This document shows positions 8,328 to 15,933 of a stretch of 64,000 bases of DNA, piece by piece. This DNA comes from Marvinbryantia formatexigens (GTDB lineage: Bacteria; Bacillota; Clostridia; Oscillospirales; Ruminococcaceae): NCBI GenBank assembly GCA_021771035.1, contig JAETPU010000002.1:1-64000 (forward strand), written 5' to 3'. How positions within the stretch are numbered: position 1 is the stretch's first letter; every line of letters starts with the position of its first letter. The notes under the pieces are model-generated. The model was not told where the DNA came from. It made no database searches and saw nothing but the letters and a program-made list of their open reading frames with translations. A program made the translations under genes and the position numbers.

Positions 8328-8605
8328 GGCAGTTTCTCCTTTTCTTGGGAACAAAGGGTTCCTGTTGGTTTGGTTTGAGGGATCTTCCCAAAGACATTCC
8401 AATTCCAGTATGGGCAATTTTTTACTGATTTTGCATGAATTCATACGACCAAATTTTTCTGGGTTGTAGTTTCTGGAAAAATAACTCACATCATAACAGA
8501 ATCCCCTGAATTTGCCTTTATAGTTTACCATCCTATACCAACTGGATTAAGATAATTTGATTGGAATCCGGAGTCCGAAGTGACTTTTGATTTGGTTTAA
8601 TTTGT

Positions 8606-8747
8606 GATACAATAATCGCAAAGCGATGATACAATGTTCACGCAAGGTGTGAACCTGCAATCATCTTTCATGATTGAGGGAGTTTCGTTCACCGGCCCGA
8701 AGGCATGGCCGGTGTTTGGCAGGGCGAAAGCGCAAAACGTCCCGGTT
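8606..8747 (+). repeat. structured dispersed repeat (family S), copy A
   Basis: It starts with an extended -10-like TGTGATACAAT. Three short hairpins follow: ATCGC/GCGAT, then GTTCAC with GTGTGAAC, then AATCAT/ATGATT. The conserved core comes next (GGGAGTTTCG, then a CACCGGCC/GGCCGGTG hairpin, a second short hairpin, then AAAACGTCCCGGTT). The core can fold as a multibranch with GGGA-GTTT pairing to AAAC-G-TCCC. The same core recurs at 50446-50764 and, diverged, at 20044 and 55618. A TTTTGA box 17 nt before TACAAT could be a -35. Confidence 0.7.
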
Positions 8748-8764
8748 GGTGCAGGCCTTGTTTG

Positions 8765-8806
8765 TAATACAATGTTCACGGGACGTGAACATCAGGGAGT
8801 TTCGGC
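8765..8806 (+). repeat. structured repeat (family S), truncated copy B
   Basis: AATACAAT followed by a perfect hairpin (ATGTTCACG-GGA-CGTGAACAT) and the core start CAGGGAGTTTCG. After this the sequence departs from the family, so the multibranch part is missing. Confidence 0.6.
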
Positions 8807-9207
8807 CAGATGGGATACCGCTGAGGCCGCGTTCCGTTTGAGCGCCAAAGGCCGGTTCTCGGATACATCTGGCATCAGGTGCAGCAGCGTGCGCTGGAAT
8901 CGTCACGCCCGTGTGCCTGAACAGGCAATCTTACGCTGTCCTATGGATGCAATTTTTGTTGCATCAAAGGAAACCTGCTTTCATCAATTTTGAAGAAGCC
9001 CGGCCCTTTTCTGCAGAAAAGGCAGACGCAATGCGTCTGAGGACTTCTTCCAAACCCTAACGCAGCGCGTCAGGGACGACACCCGTGCAAAATAAAATAG
9101 TATGCAAATATCCATCGGGTTCAATCGGATCACAATACTATTTTTTATGGCGCTGGGCCGCCGGCGCTTTTGAGGAATACTGACAGGATAAAGGAGCCAG
9201 AATTGGG
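8807..9207. other. non-coding gap with minor repeats
   Basis: No credible gene. It holds TTGCATCAAAGGAAACC (8962-8978) and a block at 9082-9150 (ACCCGTGCA ... TTCAATCGGATCACAA ... CTATTTTTTA). Related segments occur on the opposite strand at 19905-19993, so this is a second dispersed intergenic repeat that sits near family S repeats at both places. Confidence 0.5.
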
Positions 9208-9945
9208 ATGAGATTACGAAGAAAACCATGGGCACGTCCGGAATTAGAGGCCTGCCCGTTTTATTTTTCCGATGCCAGGAGCCTGAGGAACCGCTGGGAA
9301 TCCCAGTTTGTCCATCCGGGGCCGCTTCATGTGGAACTGGGCTGCGGAAAGGGCGGGTTTTTGGCCCGGCTGTCGGAACAAAATCCGCAGGTGAACTATC
9401 TGGGCTTGGATATTAAAAGTGAAGTCCTGGTTTTGGCAAAACGCGCTGCAGAGGCTCAGCTGGGGACGCAGTGCCCCGGTAATGTGAGGCTTGCCGCCCA
9501 GGATATCGAGCGGATCTATGAGATTTTGGGCCCGCAGGATCCGGTGCAGCGTATCTATATCAATTTCTGTAATCCCTGGACGAAGCATCAGCAGCAGAAA
9601 AAGAGGCTTACCCATCCCCGGCAGCTGTTAAAATACCGCACCTTTTTACAAGAAGCCGGGGAAATTTGGTTTAAAACCGACAGTGAAGAGCTGTTTGAAG
9701 AATCTCTGAGCTATTTTGAGGAGTCGGGCTTTGCCCTGCGTTTTGTCACAAGGGATCTGCACGGCAGCGGATTTTCTCCCAATATTCTAACCGAGCATGA
9801 GCTCATGTATGCGCAAAAGGGCTTGCCAATCCATTTTCTGATTGCGGTGAAGCTGCCTTATCCGGCGATTCACCCCAGTGTGCTGGACGGGCAGCGGGCG
9901 GAGCTGGAATATATGGCCGCTCAGCTGGGAAAATTGGAATTTTGA
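9208..9945 (+). CDS. trmB: tRNA (guanine-N7-)-methyltransferase TrmB
   Basis: A 245-aa class I SAM-dependent methyltransferase that makes m7G46 in tRNA. Diagnostic segments are HVELGCGKGGFLARL (SAM loop), YLGLDIKSEVLVLAKR, the INFCNPWTKHQQQKKRLTHP segment (the TrmB PDPWPKxxHxKRR motif, here with N for the first D) and WFKTDSEELFEES near the end. The ATG at 9208 follows AAAGGAGCC. It appears monocistronic. Confidence 0.93.
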   Translation: MRLRRKPWARPELEACPFYFSDARSLRNRWESQFVHPGPLHVELGCGKGGFLARLSEQNPQVNYLGLDIKSEVLVLAKRAAEAQLGTQCPGNVRLAAQDIERIYEILGPQDPVQRIYINFCNPWTKHQQQKKRLTHPRQLLKYRTFLQEAGEIWFKTDSEELFEESLSYFEESGFALRFVTRDLHGSGFSPNILTEHELMYAQKGLPIHFLIAVKLPYPAIHPSVLDGQRAELEYMAAQLGKLEF

Positions 9946-9961
9946 CTCTACGGAGCGTTTG

Positions 9962-9991
9962 TTGCGCTCCGGGCGGCTGAGCCCTTATAAT
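9962..9991 (+). promoter_or_regulatory. sigma-A promoter for the interrupted HTH gene
   Basis: TTGCGC (9962-9967), an 18-nt spacer and TATAAT (9986-9991), 118 bp before the start of the HTH gene at 10109. The -10 is perfect and the -35 moderate. Confidence 0.55.
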
Positions 9992-10108
9992 AGTAGAGCG
10001 GGGAAGGCACAGGGTTTTTGAGAACTCTAAATGATATGCCTTTCAATCGGATACGTTCAAATTAATTGGGATGAAGCCGCGCAATCCCGGAAAGGACAGG
10101 TGACAGAG

Positions 10109-10233
10109 ATGGTGGATTGTGAAAAAGTAGGAGCCCTGTTATTTCGGCTGCGCCGGGAAAAGGGACTGACACAGCGCCAGCTGGCAGAGCAGATGCACCT
10201 CTCTGACCGCACCATTTCCAAGTGGGAGCGGGG
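10109..10233 (+). pseudogene. 5' fragment of an HTH regulator gene split by the mobilizable element
   Basis: The reading frame begins at the ATG at 10109 (AGGTGA 5 nt upstream) and encodes MVDCEKVGALLFRLRREKG, then a helix-turn-helix (LTQRQLAEQMHLSDRTISKWERG) typical of XRE/Cro regulators. It runs into the element at 10234 and stops at 10249. The rest of the gene is at 17588-18052. Joining 10109-10233 to 17590-18052 gives 588 nt, exactly 196 codons, with the junction reading ERGRGAPDISLL, which is normal for this family. The regulator is therefore broken, unless the fragments work separately. Confidence 0.88.
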
Positions 10234-10254
10234 GGTTTCACTTAGATAAAGATA
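10234..10254 (+). repeat. left terminal inverted repeat of the mobilizable element
   Basis: It begins GGTTTCACTTAGATAAAG. It matches the reverse complement of 17567-17587 at 19 of 21 positions. Confidence 0.85.
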
Positions 10255-10309
10255 CCACACCATTCCCACGCTGACTTTTGCTCAACCGATACAGCCGGAG
10301 GGCTGGATA

Positions 10310-10363
10310 ACAAGAAAAGGCGGTATGCGCCCCGTGGAGGGGTAGCGTACCGCCTTTTCTTGT
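10310..10363. terminator. long perfect hairpin near the left end of the element
   Basis: A 16-bp perfect stem (10310-10325 with 10348-10363) containing AAGGCGGTA/TACCGCCTT, with A- and T-rich bases in the outer part. It is a good two-way terminator that could shield the element from host transcription. The remainder of 10364-10734 has no credible gene, only broken-looking reading frames. Confidence 0.6.
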
Positions 10364-10734
10364 GGGGGTTTCCAAAGGGAGCGGCAGGAAAACAGGGCTA
10401 TGCTTGCGTGGCGTGGAGCTGTAAGCACAGGTCTGGTTTCAACAGCAGACTGGGCGTATATGAAAGCCCCCGTCCCTCGTCCTACGCTCCGACTTGTGGA
10501 CAAAGTGTCCCGAAGTTGTGGCCACACTCCCGGAAAAGTAGCAGGACAGCGGGCAACCGTCAAGGCTGAAATGAACGGGTTTGCACCCGACCTTGACCGT
10601 CACCCGCCGTCCCACTGAATGGGTGGACAAGGAGGCCAATCCCTCAAAGTGCTTGTCCGCGCTCTTTCTGATTTTGAGGTATTCAGTTTTTCAAAATTGA
10701 ATAATCAAAATAAATTTTTTCGATTGAAAAAATT

Positions 10735-11601
10735 TTATTTGTTATCATCTTCAATGCCATATTTTTTCTTTTGCCGAATCACATAATTACTGATTTTTTC
10801 ATCATATAGTGGATACTGGTAATCCAACTGGCATGCCACTTCTGACGAAACCTCCCGGAACAATGCCATACATTGTTCAAAGGATTCCCACATATGGGGA
10901 TAGGAATCCATATTATAAGTGGACATAAGTCGTTCCCACAATTCCTCTGGGACATATTGCTTCATAAATTTATAGTTTTTTCCCAAACTGAAATGAAATC
11001 CCTGTTTGATACCAATCAGCCAGGAAATCATGCGAAGCAATTCTTTTCGTACTATATCATTCATATGGTCAATAGCAAAAAGAATTTCTTTGCGGCATAA
11101 GCCCTTTACTACATATGTTGTAGTATTCCAAAATTCATTACAGCAATCGTCAAACATTCTTTGAGTAGGCTTCTGCAAGTGGTAGTCTATATCCGTTGGT
11201 ATTGGCGGCTTTACGATACGGTTGTCTTTATCCAACAGTAACTTTACCAGTTTATCCCATGTAAAATACTCGTCTATCAGTTCCAGCGGCAGCAAAGTTA
11301 AATCTATCTTAACATCATCAGTAAACAGCATTAAATATGAAAATCCCTTTTCTACAGCTGGAAATAATTCCATATCTTCCGGCTTTTGCAGAATCAACCT
11401 TTCACCAAATATATCTAGCCATTTATCATCACTTGTGAAGCTGTCCATATCCGTAACAAAAAAAGTAATATCAAAATCCTGAAAATCATCAGGCGGAATA
11501 TTTGTATTTGTTCTAGATCCTTCCAAAGTAACCATGCGAATGCGTTTGTCTGTTTTTGCAAAATTCAAAACAATATCATAAACTTCCTTTTCTGATCTCA
11601 T
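10735..11601 (-). CDS. ant(6): aminoglycoside 6-adenylyltransferase, ANT(6) (streptomycin resistance)
   Basis: A 288-aa protein from the ATG at 11601, which has GGAGGAG 6 nt upstream. The whole length matches the ANT(6)/AadE family, which inactivates streptomycin by adenylation at position 6. Visible features are the nucleotidyltransferase motif TLEGSRTN, the DFQDFDITFFV metal-binding acidic pair, KIDLTLLP, and the family signatures DDCCNEFWN and VVKGLCRKEILFA. The gene is AT-rich compared with the mobility genes of its element. It is accessory resistance cargo; the exact allele class (Ia or Ib) cannot be fixed by eye. Confidence 0.93.
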   Translation of the reverse strand: MRSEKEVYDIVLNFAKTDKRIRMVTLEGSRTNTNIPPDDFQDFDITFFVTDMDSFTSDDKWLDIFGERLILQKPEDMELFPAVEKGFSYLMLFTDDVKIDLTLLPLELIDEYFTWDKLVKLLLDKDNRIVKPPIPTDIDYHLQKPTQRMFDDCCNEFWNTTTYVVKGLCRKEILFAIDHMNDIVRKELLRMISWLIGIKQGFHFSLGKNYKFMKQYVPEELWERLMSTYNMDSYPHMWESFEQCMALFREVSSEVACQLDYQYPLYDEKISNYVIRQKKKYGIEDDNK

Positions 11602-11784
11602 TTTTATCTCCTCCAATTATTGAAATAGGTGTGAAGCCATTTTAGGGCTTTCCCGCCTTGATTACCCTTTAGCAAAGACGGGCGGGACTGTCAACGGCGG
11701 CGCATGAAATGCGCCGTTCATCTTGACCGTTGACTGGCTCGGCTGGCTTTGCTATCTCTCGATAAATTGTACCGAAATATTGAA

Positions 11785-12354
11785 TTATTCTGGTACATAC
11801 AAATAGCAACCTTTCACATGGTCATTTACAATTCCGATTGCCTGCATATACGCATATATAATCGTGCTGCCTACAAACTTAAAGCCTCGTTTTTTTAAGT
11901 CTTTACTGATTCTATCTGAAAGTGGCGTTGTTGCAGGAATGTCCGCTTCCGATTTGAAATGATTATGAATCGGTCTATTCTTAACATAAGACCAAATAAA
12001 CTTATCAAAACTTCCGTATTCTTCTTGGATTTTGATAAATTGCTGTGCGTTTGTGATTGTCGACTTAATTTTTAATCTATTGCGAACAATATTGGGATTT
12101 TGCATTAACTCATCAATTTTAGTTTCGTCATAGAGAGCAATTTTTTGATAATCAAACTCGTTGAAGGCTTCCTTAAATGCAGCTCTTTTATTTAATATCG
12201 TCAGCCATGATAATCCGGCTTGCATACCTTCAAGAACCAACATTTCAAATAGTTTTCTATCATCATGAACGGGCTTTCCCCATTCCCCATCATGGTATTC
12301 TTTATAGAGTTCTGTGGTTGCCCACGAACATCTTTCTCTATCGTCTTTCTTCAT
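11785..12354 (-). CDS. tag: DNA-3-methyladenine glycosylase I
   Basis: A 189-aa protein of normal length for Tag, which removes 3-methyladenine from alkylated DNA. Family segments include RCSWATTELYKEYHDGEWG (zinc-ligand Cys and His), LEGMQAGLSWLTILNKR (substrate pocket) and KKRGFKFVGSTIIYAYMQA followed by GIVNDHVKGC with further zinc ligands. It shares low GC with ant(6) and sits on the same strand, so the two may have entered the element together. A DNA repair gene as cargo beside a resistance gene is unusual. The 183-bp gap to ant(6) shows no terminator. Confidence 0.92.
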   Translation of the reverse strand: MKKDDRERCSWATTELYKEYHDGEWGKPVHDDRKLFEMLVLEGMQAGLSWLTILNKRAAFKEAFNEFDYQKIALYDETKIDELMQNPNIVRNRLKIKSTITNAQQFIKIQEEYGSFDKFIWSYVKNRPIHNHFKSEADIPATTPLSDRISKDLKKRGFKFVGSTIIYAYMQAIGIVNDHVKGCYLYVPE

Positions 12355-12392
12355 GGTATCCTCCGTTTGTAAAATTTGTTTTTGTCGCCCAC

Positions 12393-13193
12393 TTATTTTC
12401 TCCCCCGCTGGGGCTTTGGATTTTTCAGCAAGTCAGACTTTTGTGCAATTCTTTTTAGCCATTTCTTTTCTTCCTCGGACAGCTTCTTATAATTCAGTTT
12501 GAGCCGCTTGCAGATAAACATCATAGCCGCCTGCTCCGGGTCGCTGTCCTCTTTAGCGGTTTCCTCGGCTGCCTGCAAAAAATCTTCCAGTGGGCTATCC
12601 TCCGGGACGCTGAAAAAATCGTCCTTATGGGCTTCCCGCAGGTCGAGGGCTATCTTGTTTATGTCCTGCTGTATCACATAGCGGCAAAAGCTGTCATCGT
12701 CAATGTGGGCGGCGATAAGCTGTCTTAACTGCGGGTCAGTCAAGCCGGGATTGTGTTGTTTCATAATTGTTGCACTCACAGCGTCCACAATGGCGTTTGC
12801 GCTCTGCACCTGTTTTCCTGCCACGCCATTCACATAAATTTCAAGGTCAGCCATGAGCCGAGGAAAATCCGGGTGTGTCGCCAGTTCACACAAAAGGGAA
12901 TTGTCCACCAGCCCGCTTTTCAATAGTTCTATCATGTCATCACTCAAATGCAGGTCTGCAAGATCGGCGTTTGGGTGGTTTCTTGTTTGAGAACGGCCCA
13001 GCAGATAATCAACAGTCACTTCGTAAAACTTTGCCAACTCAATAAGGGCGTAATGGCTGATGTCCTTGAGATTATCCCCCTCATAACTCCCTAAAGCGGA
13101 CTTGGAGAGGTGGGTTTTCTCCGCAAGCTGTTCCAGCGTCAGACCGCGTTCCACACGCAGGTCTTTCAATCGTTCTTGTATGGATAGTTCCAT
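12393..13193 (-). CDS. XRE family transcriptional regulator of the element
   Basis: A 266-aa protein from the ATG at 13193 (GGGGGAG upstream). Residues 1-60 are a Cro/CI-type HTH (RLKDLRVERGLTLEQLAEK, then THLSKSALGSYEG and FYEVTVDYLLG). The long C-terminal part is helical and acidic, with no known domain visible. It is divergently placed from the replication and mobility genes and is a candidate repressor of them. Regulators of this type are common in recombinase-driven elements of Clostridia. Confidence 0.82.
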   Translation of the reverse strand: MELSIQERLKDLRVERGLTLEQLAEKTHLSKSALGSYEGDNLKDISHYALIELAKFYEVTVDYLLGRSQTRNHPNADLADLHLSDDMIELLKSGLVDNSLLCELATHPDFPRLMADLEIYVNGVAGKQVQSANAIVDAVSATIMKQHNPGLTDPQLRQLIAAHIDDDSFCRYVIQQDINKIALDLREAHKDDFFSVPEDSPLEDFLQAAEETAKEDSDPEQAAMMFICKRLKLNYKKLSEEEKKWLKRIAQKSDLLKNPKPQRGRK

Positions 13194-13413
13194 GCGCTCC
13201 CCCCTTGTCTGCAAATATCATTTTTATTATACCACAATTCCGAAAGCGTGGAAATAGCCTGTTTTTTAGGCCAATTTCCTACCTTTCGGATATACGGGAC
13301 GGGCGGTCATTTAGGTGTAGACTTAGGGTAGTTCATCGATGAACGGCACCTTGAAAACAGAATGACCGTCCGAAAAGGAATACCCCGGCTGGGGAAGCAC
13401 TGCAAGGAGCCGG

Positions 13414-13438
13414 ACTTCGGGACAAAATGTCCCGAAGT
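13414..13438. repeat. perfect palindrome between the regulator and the mobility genes
   Basis: ACTTCGGGAC-AAAAT-GTCCCGAAGT is a perfect 10-bp inverted repeat in the divergent region 13194-13531. A degenerate copy (GTGGACAAAGTGTCCCGAAG) lies near the left end of the element at about 10497. It could be an operator for the XRE regulator, or part of an origin or transfer site. Confidence 0.5.
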
Positions 13439-13531
13439 ATGGGGAGCGTGCCAACGCCGGAACACGCCGCAGGAATGGGGCAGGAAACCTTTTCGGAGGA
13501 ACGGCAACGGAAAGCAAAATGGAGGGAACGC

Positions 13532-13945
13532 ATGAGAGATAACCCCTATAAAGACTTGCCGCCGCTGGAACGCAGGCCGGACGGTTCCCTTTACCGCATG
13601 ACACCGGCGCAGAGGAAACAGGCGGCCAGCCTGATACGCCGGGAGTGCTGTTGCTGTGAGGACGGCAACTGCATTGTCCTTGACGATGGGGACACCTGCA
13701 CCTGCCCGCAGACGATTTCTTTCTCGGTCTGCTGTAAGTGGTTCCGCTGGTCGGTCTTGCCGCTGGACGGAACGCTGGAAGCGGAGATTTTCCGGGATAG
13801 GGACTTGAAACGCTGTGCGGTCTGCGGCGGCGTGTTCGTCCCTAAATCCAACCGGGCAAAATACTGCCCCGGCTGTGCCGCCAGAGTTCACAGGCGACAG
13901 AAAACAGAAAGTGAACGGAAAAGGAGGTCTGCTGTGGACAGTTAG
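13532..13945 (+). CDS. cysteine-rich VLP domain protein
   Basis: A 137-aa protein from the ATG at 13532 (GGAGGG 5 nt upstream). The segment MTPAQRKQAASLIRRECCCC, then DGNCIVLDDGDTCTCPQ and SFSVCCKWFRWSVLPLDG, matches the Cys_rich_VLP family found beside relaxase genes in Firmicutes mobile elements. The C-terminal part (RCAVCGGVFVPKSNRAKYC) looks like a zinc ribbon. It is probably DNA-binding and linked to mobilization or element replication, but its role is not established. Confidence 0.82.
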   Translation: MRDNPYKDLPPLERRPDGSLYRMTPAQRKQAASLIRRECCCCEDGNCIVLDDGDTCTCPQTISFSVCCKWFRWSVLPLDGTLEAEIFRDRDLKRCAVCGGVFVPKSNRAKYCPGCAARVHRRQKTESERKRRSAVDS

Positions 13946-13980
13946 GAGCGAAAAAAGCCTTGATTTATCAGGCTCCGCAA

Positions 13981-14022
13981 GCCCCAAACCGGGGCAGGTG
14001 GTATAAAGTATCGCCCACCCCG
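13981..14022 (+). other. candidate origin of transfer (oriT) for the MobV relaxase
   Basis: A GCCCC/GGGGC hairpin is followed by GGTGGTATAAAGTATCGCCC, which has outer GGTGG/CCACC arms. The ATAAAGTAT core is like the nick region of the pMV158 oriT recognised by MobV relaxases. The position is about 610 bp before the relaxase gene. The call rests on a short motif recalled from memory. Confidence 0.3.
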
Positions 14023-14056
14023 GAAAACGGGCTTCTAACCGTCCACAAAACGCACT

Positions 14057-14452
14057 ATGACAAATACCATCTATATCCATCAGCCGGAAAAGGCGTTCAG
14101 CTTCACCCGGCTCCCGAATTTCCTCTTTGAAGCCCCCACATTCAGGCCCCTGTCCAACGAGGCAAAGGTTCTGTACGCCTTTATCCTGCGCCGGACAGAG
14201 TTGTCCCGCAAGAATGGGTGGGCGGATGACTGCGGACGGATTTTCCTGTATTACCCTATCTGCGAAGTGGTTGACCTGCTACATTGTGGGCGGCAGAAAG
14301 CGGTGAACACCCTGCGGGAACTGCAATACGCCGGACTGGTGGAAATCCAGAAGCAGGGCTGTGGAAAACCCAACCGCATTTTCCCAAAATCCTATGAAGC
14401 GGTTCCAAACACCGACTTCAAGAAATCCGGTTCTGGTACGCCGGAGGACTGA
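14057..14452 (+). CDS. replication initiator protein A, N-terminal (RepA_N) domain
   Basis: A 131-aa protein consisting mainly of the RepA_N winged-helix domain: FTRLPNFLFEAPTFRPLSNE, AKVLYAFILRRTELSRKNGW, then IFLYYPICEVVDLLHCGRQK and LRELQYAGLVEI. The family starts theta replication of large Firmicutes plasmids and is often kept, shortened, in integrative elements, where it may allow replication of the excised circle. The C-terminal regions of plasmid versions are missing here. Confidence 0.85.
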   Translation: MTNTIYIHQPEKAFSFTRLPNFLFEAPTFRPLSNEAKVLYAFILRRTELSRKNGWADDCGRIFLYYPICEVVDLLHCGRQKAVNTLRELQYAGLVEIQKQGCGKPNRIFPKSYEAVPNTDFKKSGSGTPED

Positions 14453-14635
14453 AAACCGTACCCATGAAGTACGGAAACCGCCCTCCTGAAGTATGAAAAC
14501 CGGACGGTATATAGAAATACAAAGATTAAAATGACTGATTTATATCCATTCCATTCTTATCGTATCAGAGATAATTCCGGCGGGATTTTCCCTGTAGAAA
14601 ACCCCGGATAGGAAAGGAATGGGGAAAGGAGCAGA

Positions 14636-15577
14636 ATGGCACAACACGCAATTTTGCGGTTTGAGAAGCACAAGGGCAACCCGGCAAGGCCGCTGGAAGC
14701 CCATCACGAAAGACAGAAAGAACAGTATACCAGCAATCCCGACATTAACACAAGCCGGAGCAAATACAACTTCCATATCGTCAAGCCGGAGGGCAGGTAC
14801 TATCATTTCATTCAAAACCGCATTGAACAGGCCGGGTGCCGCACCCGTAAGGACAGCACACGGTTTGTCGATACGCTGATAACCGCCAGCCCGGAGTTTT
14901 TCAAGGGGAAATCCCCAAAGGAGATACAGGCGTTTTTCCAGAGGGCGGCGGCTTTCCTCATTGGCCGGGTAGGACGGGAAAATATCGTGTCGGCGGTGGT
15001 ACACATGGATGAGAAAACGCCCCACCTGCATTTGACCTTTGTTCCGCTGACAAAGGACAACCGCCTGTGCGCAAAGGAGATTATCGGCAACCGGGCGAAC
15101 CTGACGAAGTGGCAGGACGATTTTCACGCCTACATGGTGGAGAAATATCCCGACCTGGAGCGTGGGGAGAGCGCCAGCAAGACAGGCCGGAAGCATATCC
15201 CCACCCGGCTTTTCAAACAGGCGGTTTCCCTCTCCCGGCAGGCCAGAGCCATTGAAGCCACGCTGGACGGCATTAACCCGCTGAACGCCGGAAAGAAAAA
15301 AGAGGAAGCCCTCTCTATGCTGAAAAAGTGGTTCCCGCAGATGGAGAATTTCTCCGGGCAACTGAAAAAGTACAGGGTCACAATCAATGACCTGTTGGCG
15401 GAAAATGAGAAGCTGGAAGCAAGGGAAAAGGCCAGTGAAAAAGGCAAGATAAAAGATACGATGGAACGGGCAAAGCTGAAAAGCGAATTGGATGATTTAC
15501 AACGGCTGGTTGACCGTATCCCGCCGGATATACTGGCGGAACTGAAACGGCAGCAGCGGCACACACGAGAGAGGTAA
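14636..15577 (+). CDS. MobV family relaxase (Mob/Pre)
   Basis: A 313-aa plasmid mobilization relaxase. It opens with AQHAILRFEKHKG, the conserved MobV N-terminus with catalytic His/Glu. Motif III, VHMDEKTPHLHLTFVPL, carries the metal-binding histidines. From about residue 220 the protein is a coiled coil rich in Lys and Glu. It would nick the element at its oriT and lead the strand into a helper conjugation pore. AAAGGAG lies 5 nt before the ATG. The protein is shorter than plasmid Pre proteins (about 400-500 aa). Confidence 0.93.
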   Translation: MAQHAILRFEKHKGNPARPLEAHHERQKEQYTSNPDINTSRSKYNFHIVKPEGRYYHFIQNRIEQAGCRTRKDSTRFVDTLITASPEFFKGKSPKEIQAFFQRAAAFLIGRVGRENIVSAVVHMDEKTPHLHLTFVPLTKDNRLCAKEIIGNRANLTKWQDDFHAYMVEKYPDLERGESASKTGRKHIPTRLFKQAVSLSRQARAIEATLDGINPLNAGKKKEEALSMLKKWFPQMENFSGQLKKYRVTINDLLAENEKLEAREKASEKGKIKDTMERAKLKSELDDLQRLVDRIPPDILAELKRQQRHTRER

Positions 15578-15635
15578 ACGCTATGGACAGATATTCCGAT
15601 AACATGACAAATCATCAAAACAGGGAGGACACTAG

Positions 15636-15833
15636 ATGGTAAAAAGCGAAAGCGACATGATTTCTATACCCCGCACCGGGCAGGTCATTACGGCAGAGAA
15701 CGGGACGCAGTATTTTGTATGTGGGAACAACCGTATCAAAATCTCCGAACACTTCGCCGCCGCTGGACAGCCGCTTGGCGATCTGATCGTTGATGTAGTC
15801 CGGCACACGGCGGAAAAAGCCGTTTCCGCCTGA
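15636..15833 (+). CDS. small element-encoded protein (TnpW-like position)
   Basis: A 65-aa protein with a good ribosome site (GGAGG, 7 nt). The visible pattern is GTQYFVCGNNRIKISEHFAA followed by LGDLIVDVVRHTAEK. It lies between the relaxase and the recombinase, the place where Tn4451-like elements carry tnpW. The similarity to TnpW is in place and size rather than in a motif I can confirm, so no function is assigned. Confidence 0.6.
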   Translation: MVKSESDMISIPRTGQVITAENGTQYFVCGNNRIKISEHFAAAGQPLGDLIVDVVRHTAEKAVSA

Positions 15834-15853
15834 CGGCCCAGCGTTGATATACG

Positions 15854-15903
15854 CCCACGCTTATGGTATAATTGCCCCAGAGCAAAAGTATTGTAAGCGT
15901 GGG
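15854..15903 (+). promoter_or_regulatory. recombinase promoter inside an inverted repeat
   Basis: CCCACGCTTA (15854-15863) and TAAGCGTGGG (15894-15903) form a perfect 10-bp inverted repeat. It encloses TATGGTATAAT, an extended -10-like box. The recombinase start is 30 bp downstream. The arrangement suggests a regulator site or a leader hairpin controlling excision. Confidence 0.5.
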
Positions 15904-15933
15904 TTGTTTCTTTGAAAAGGAGGATTTTTTACG

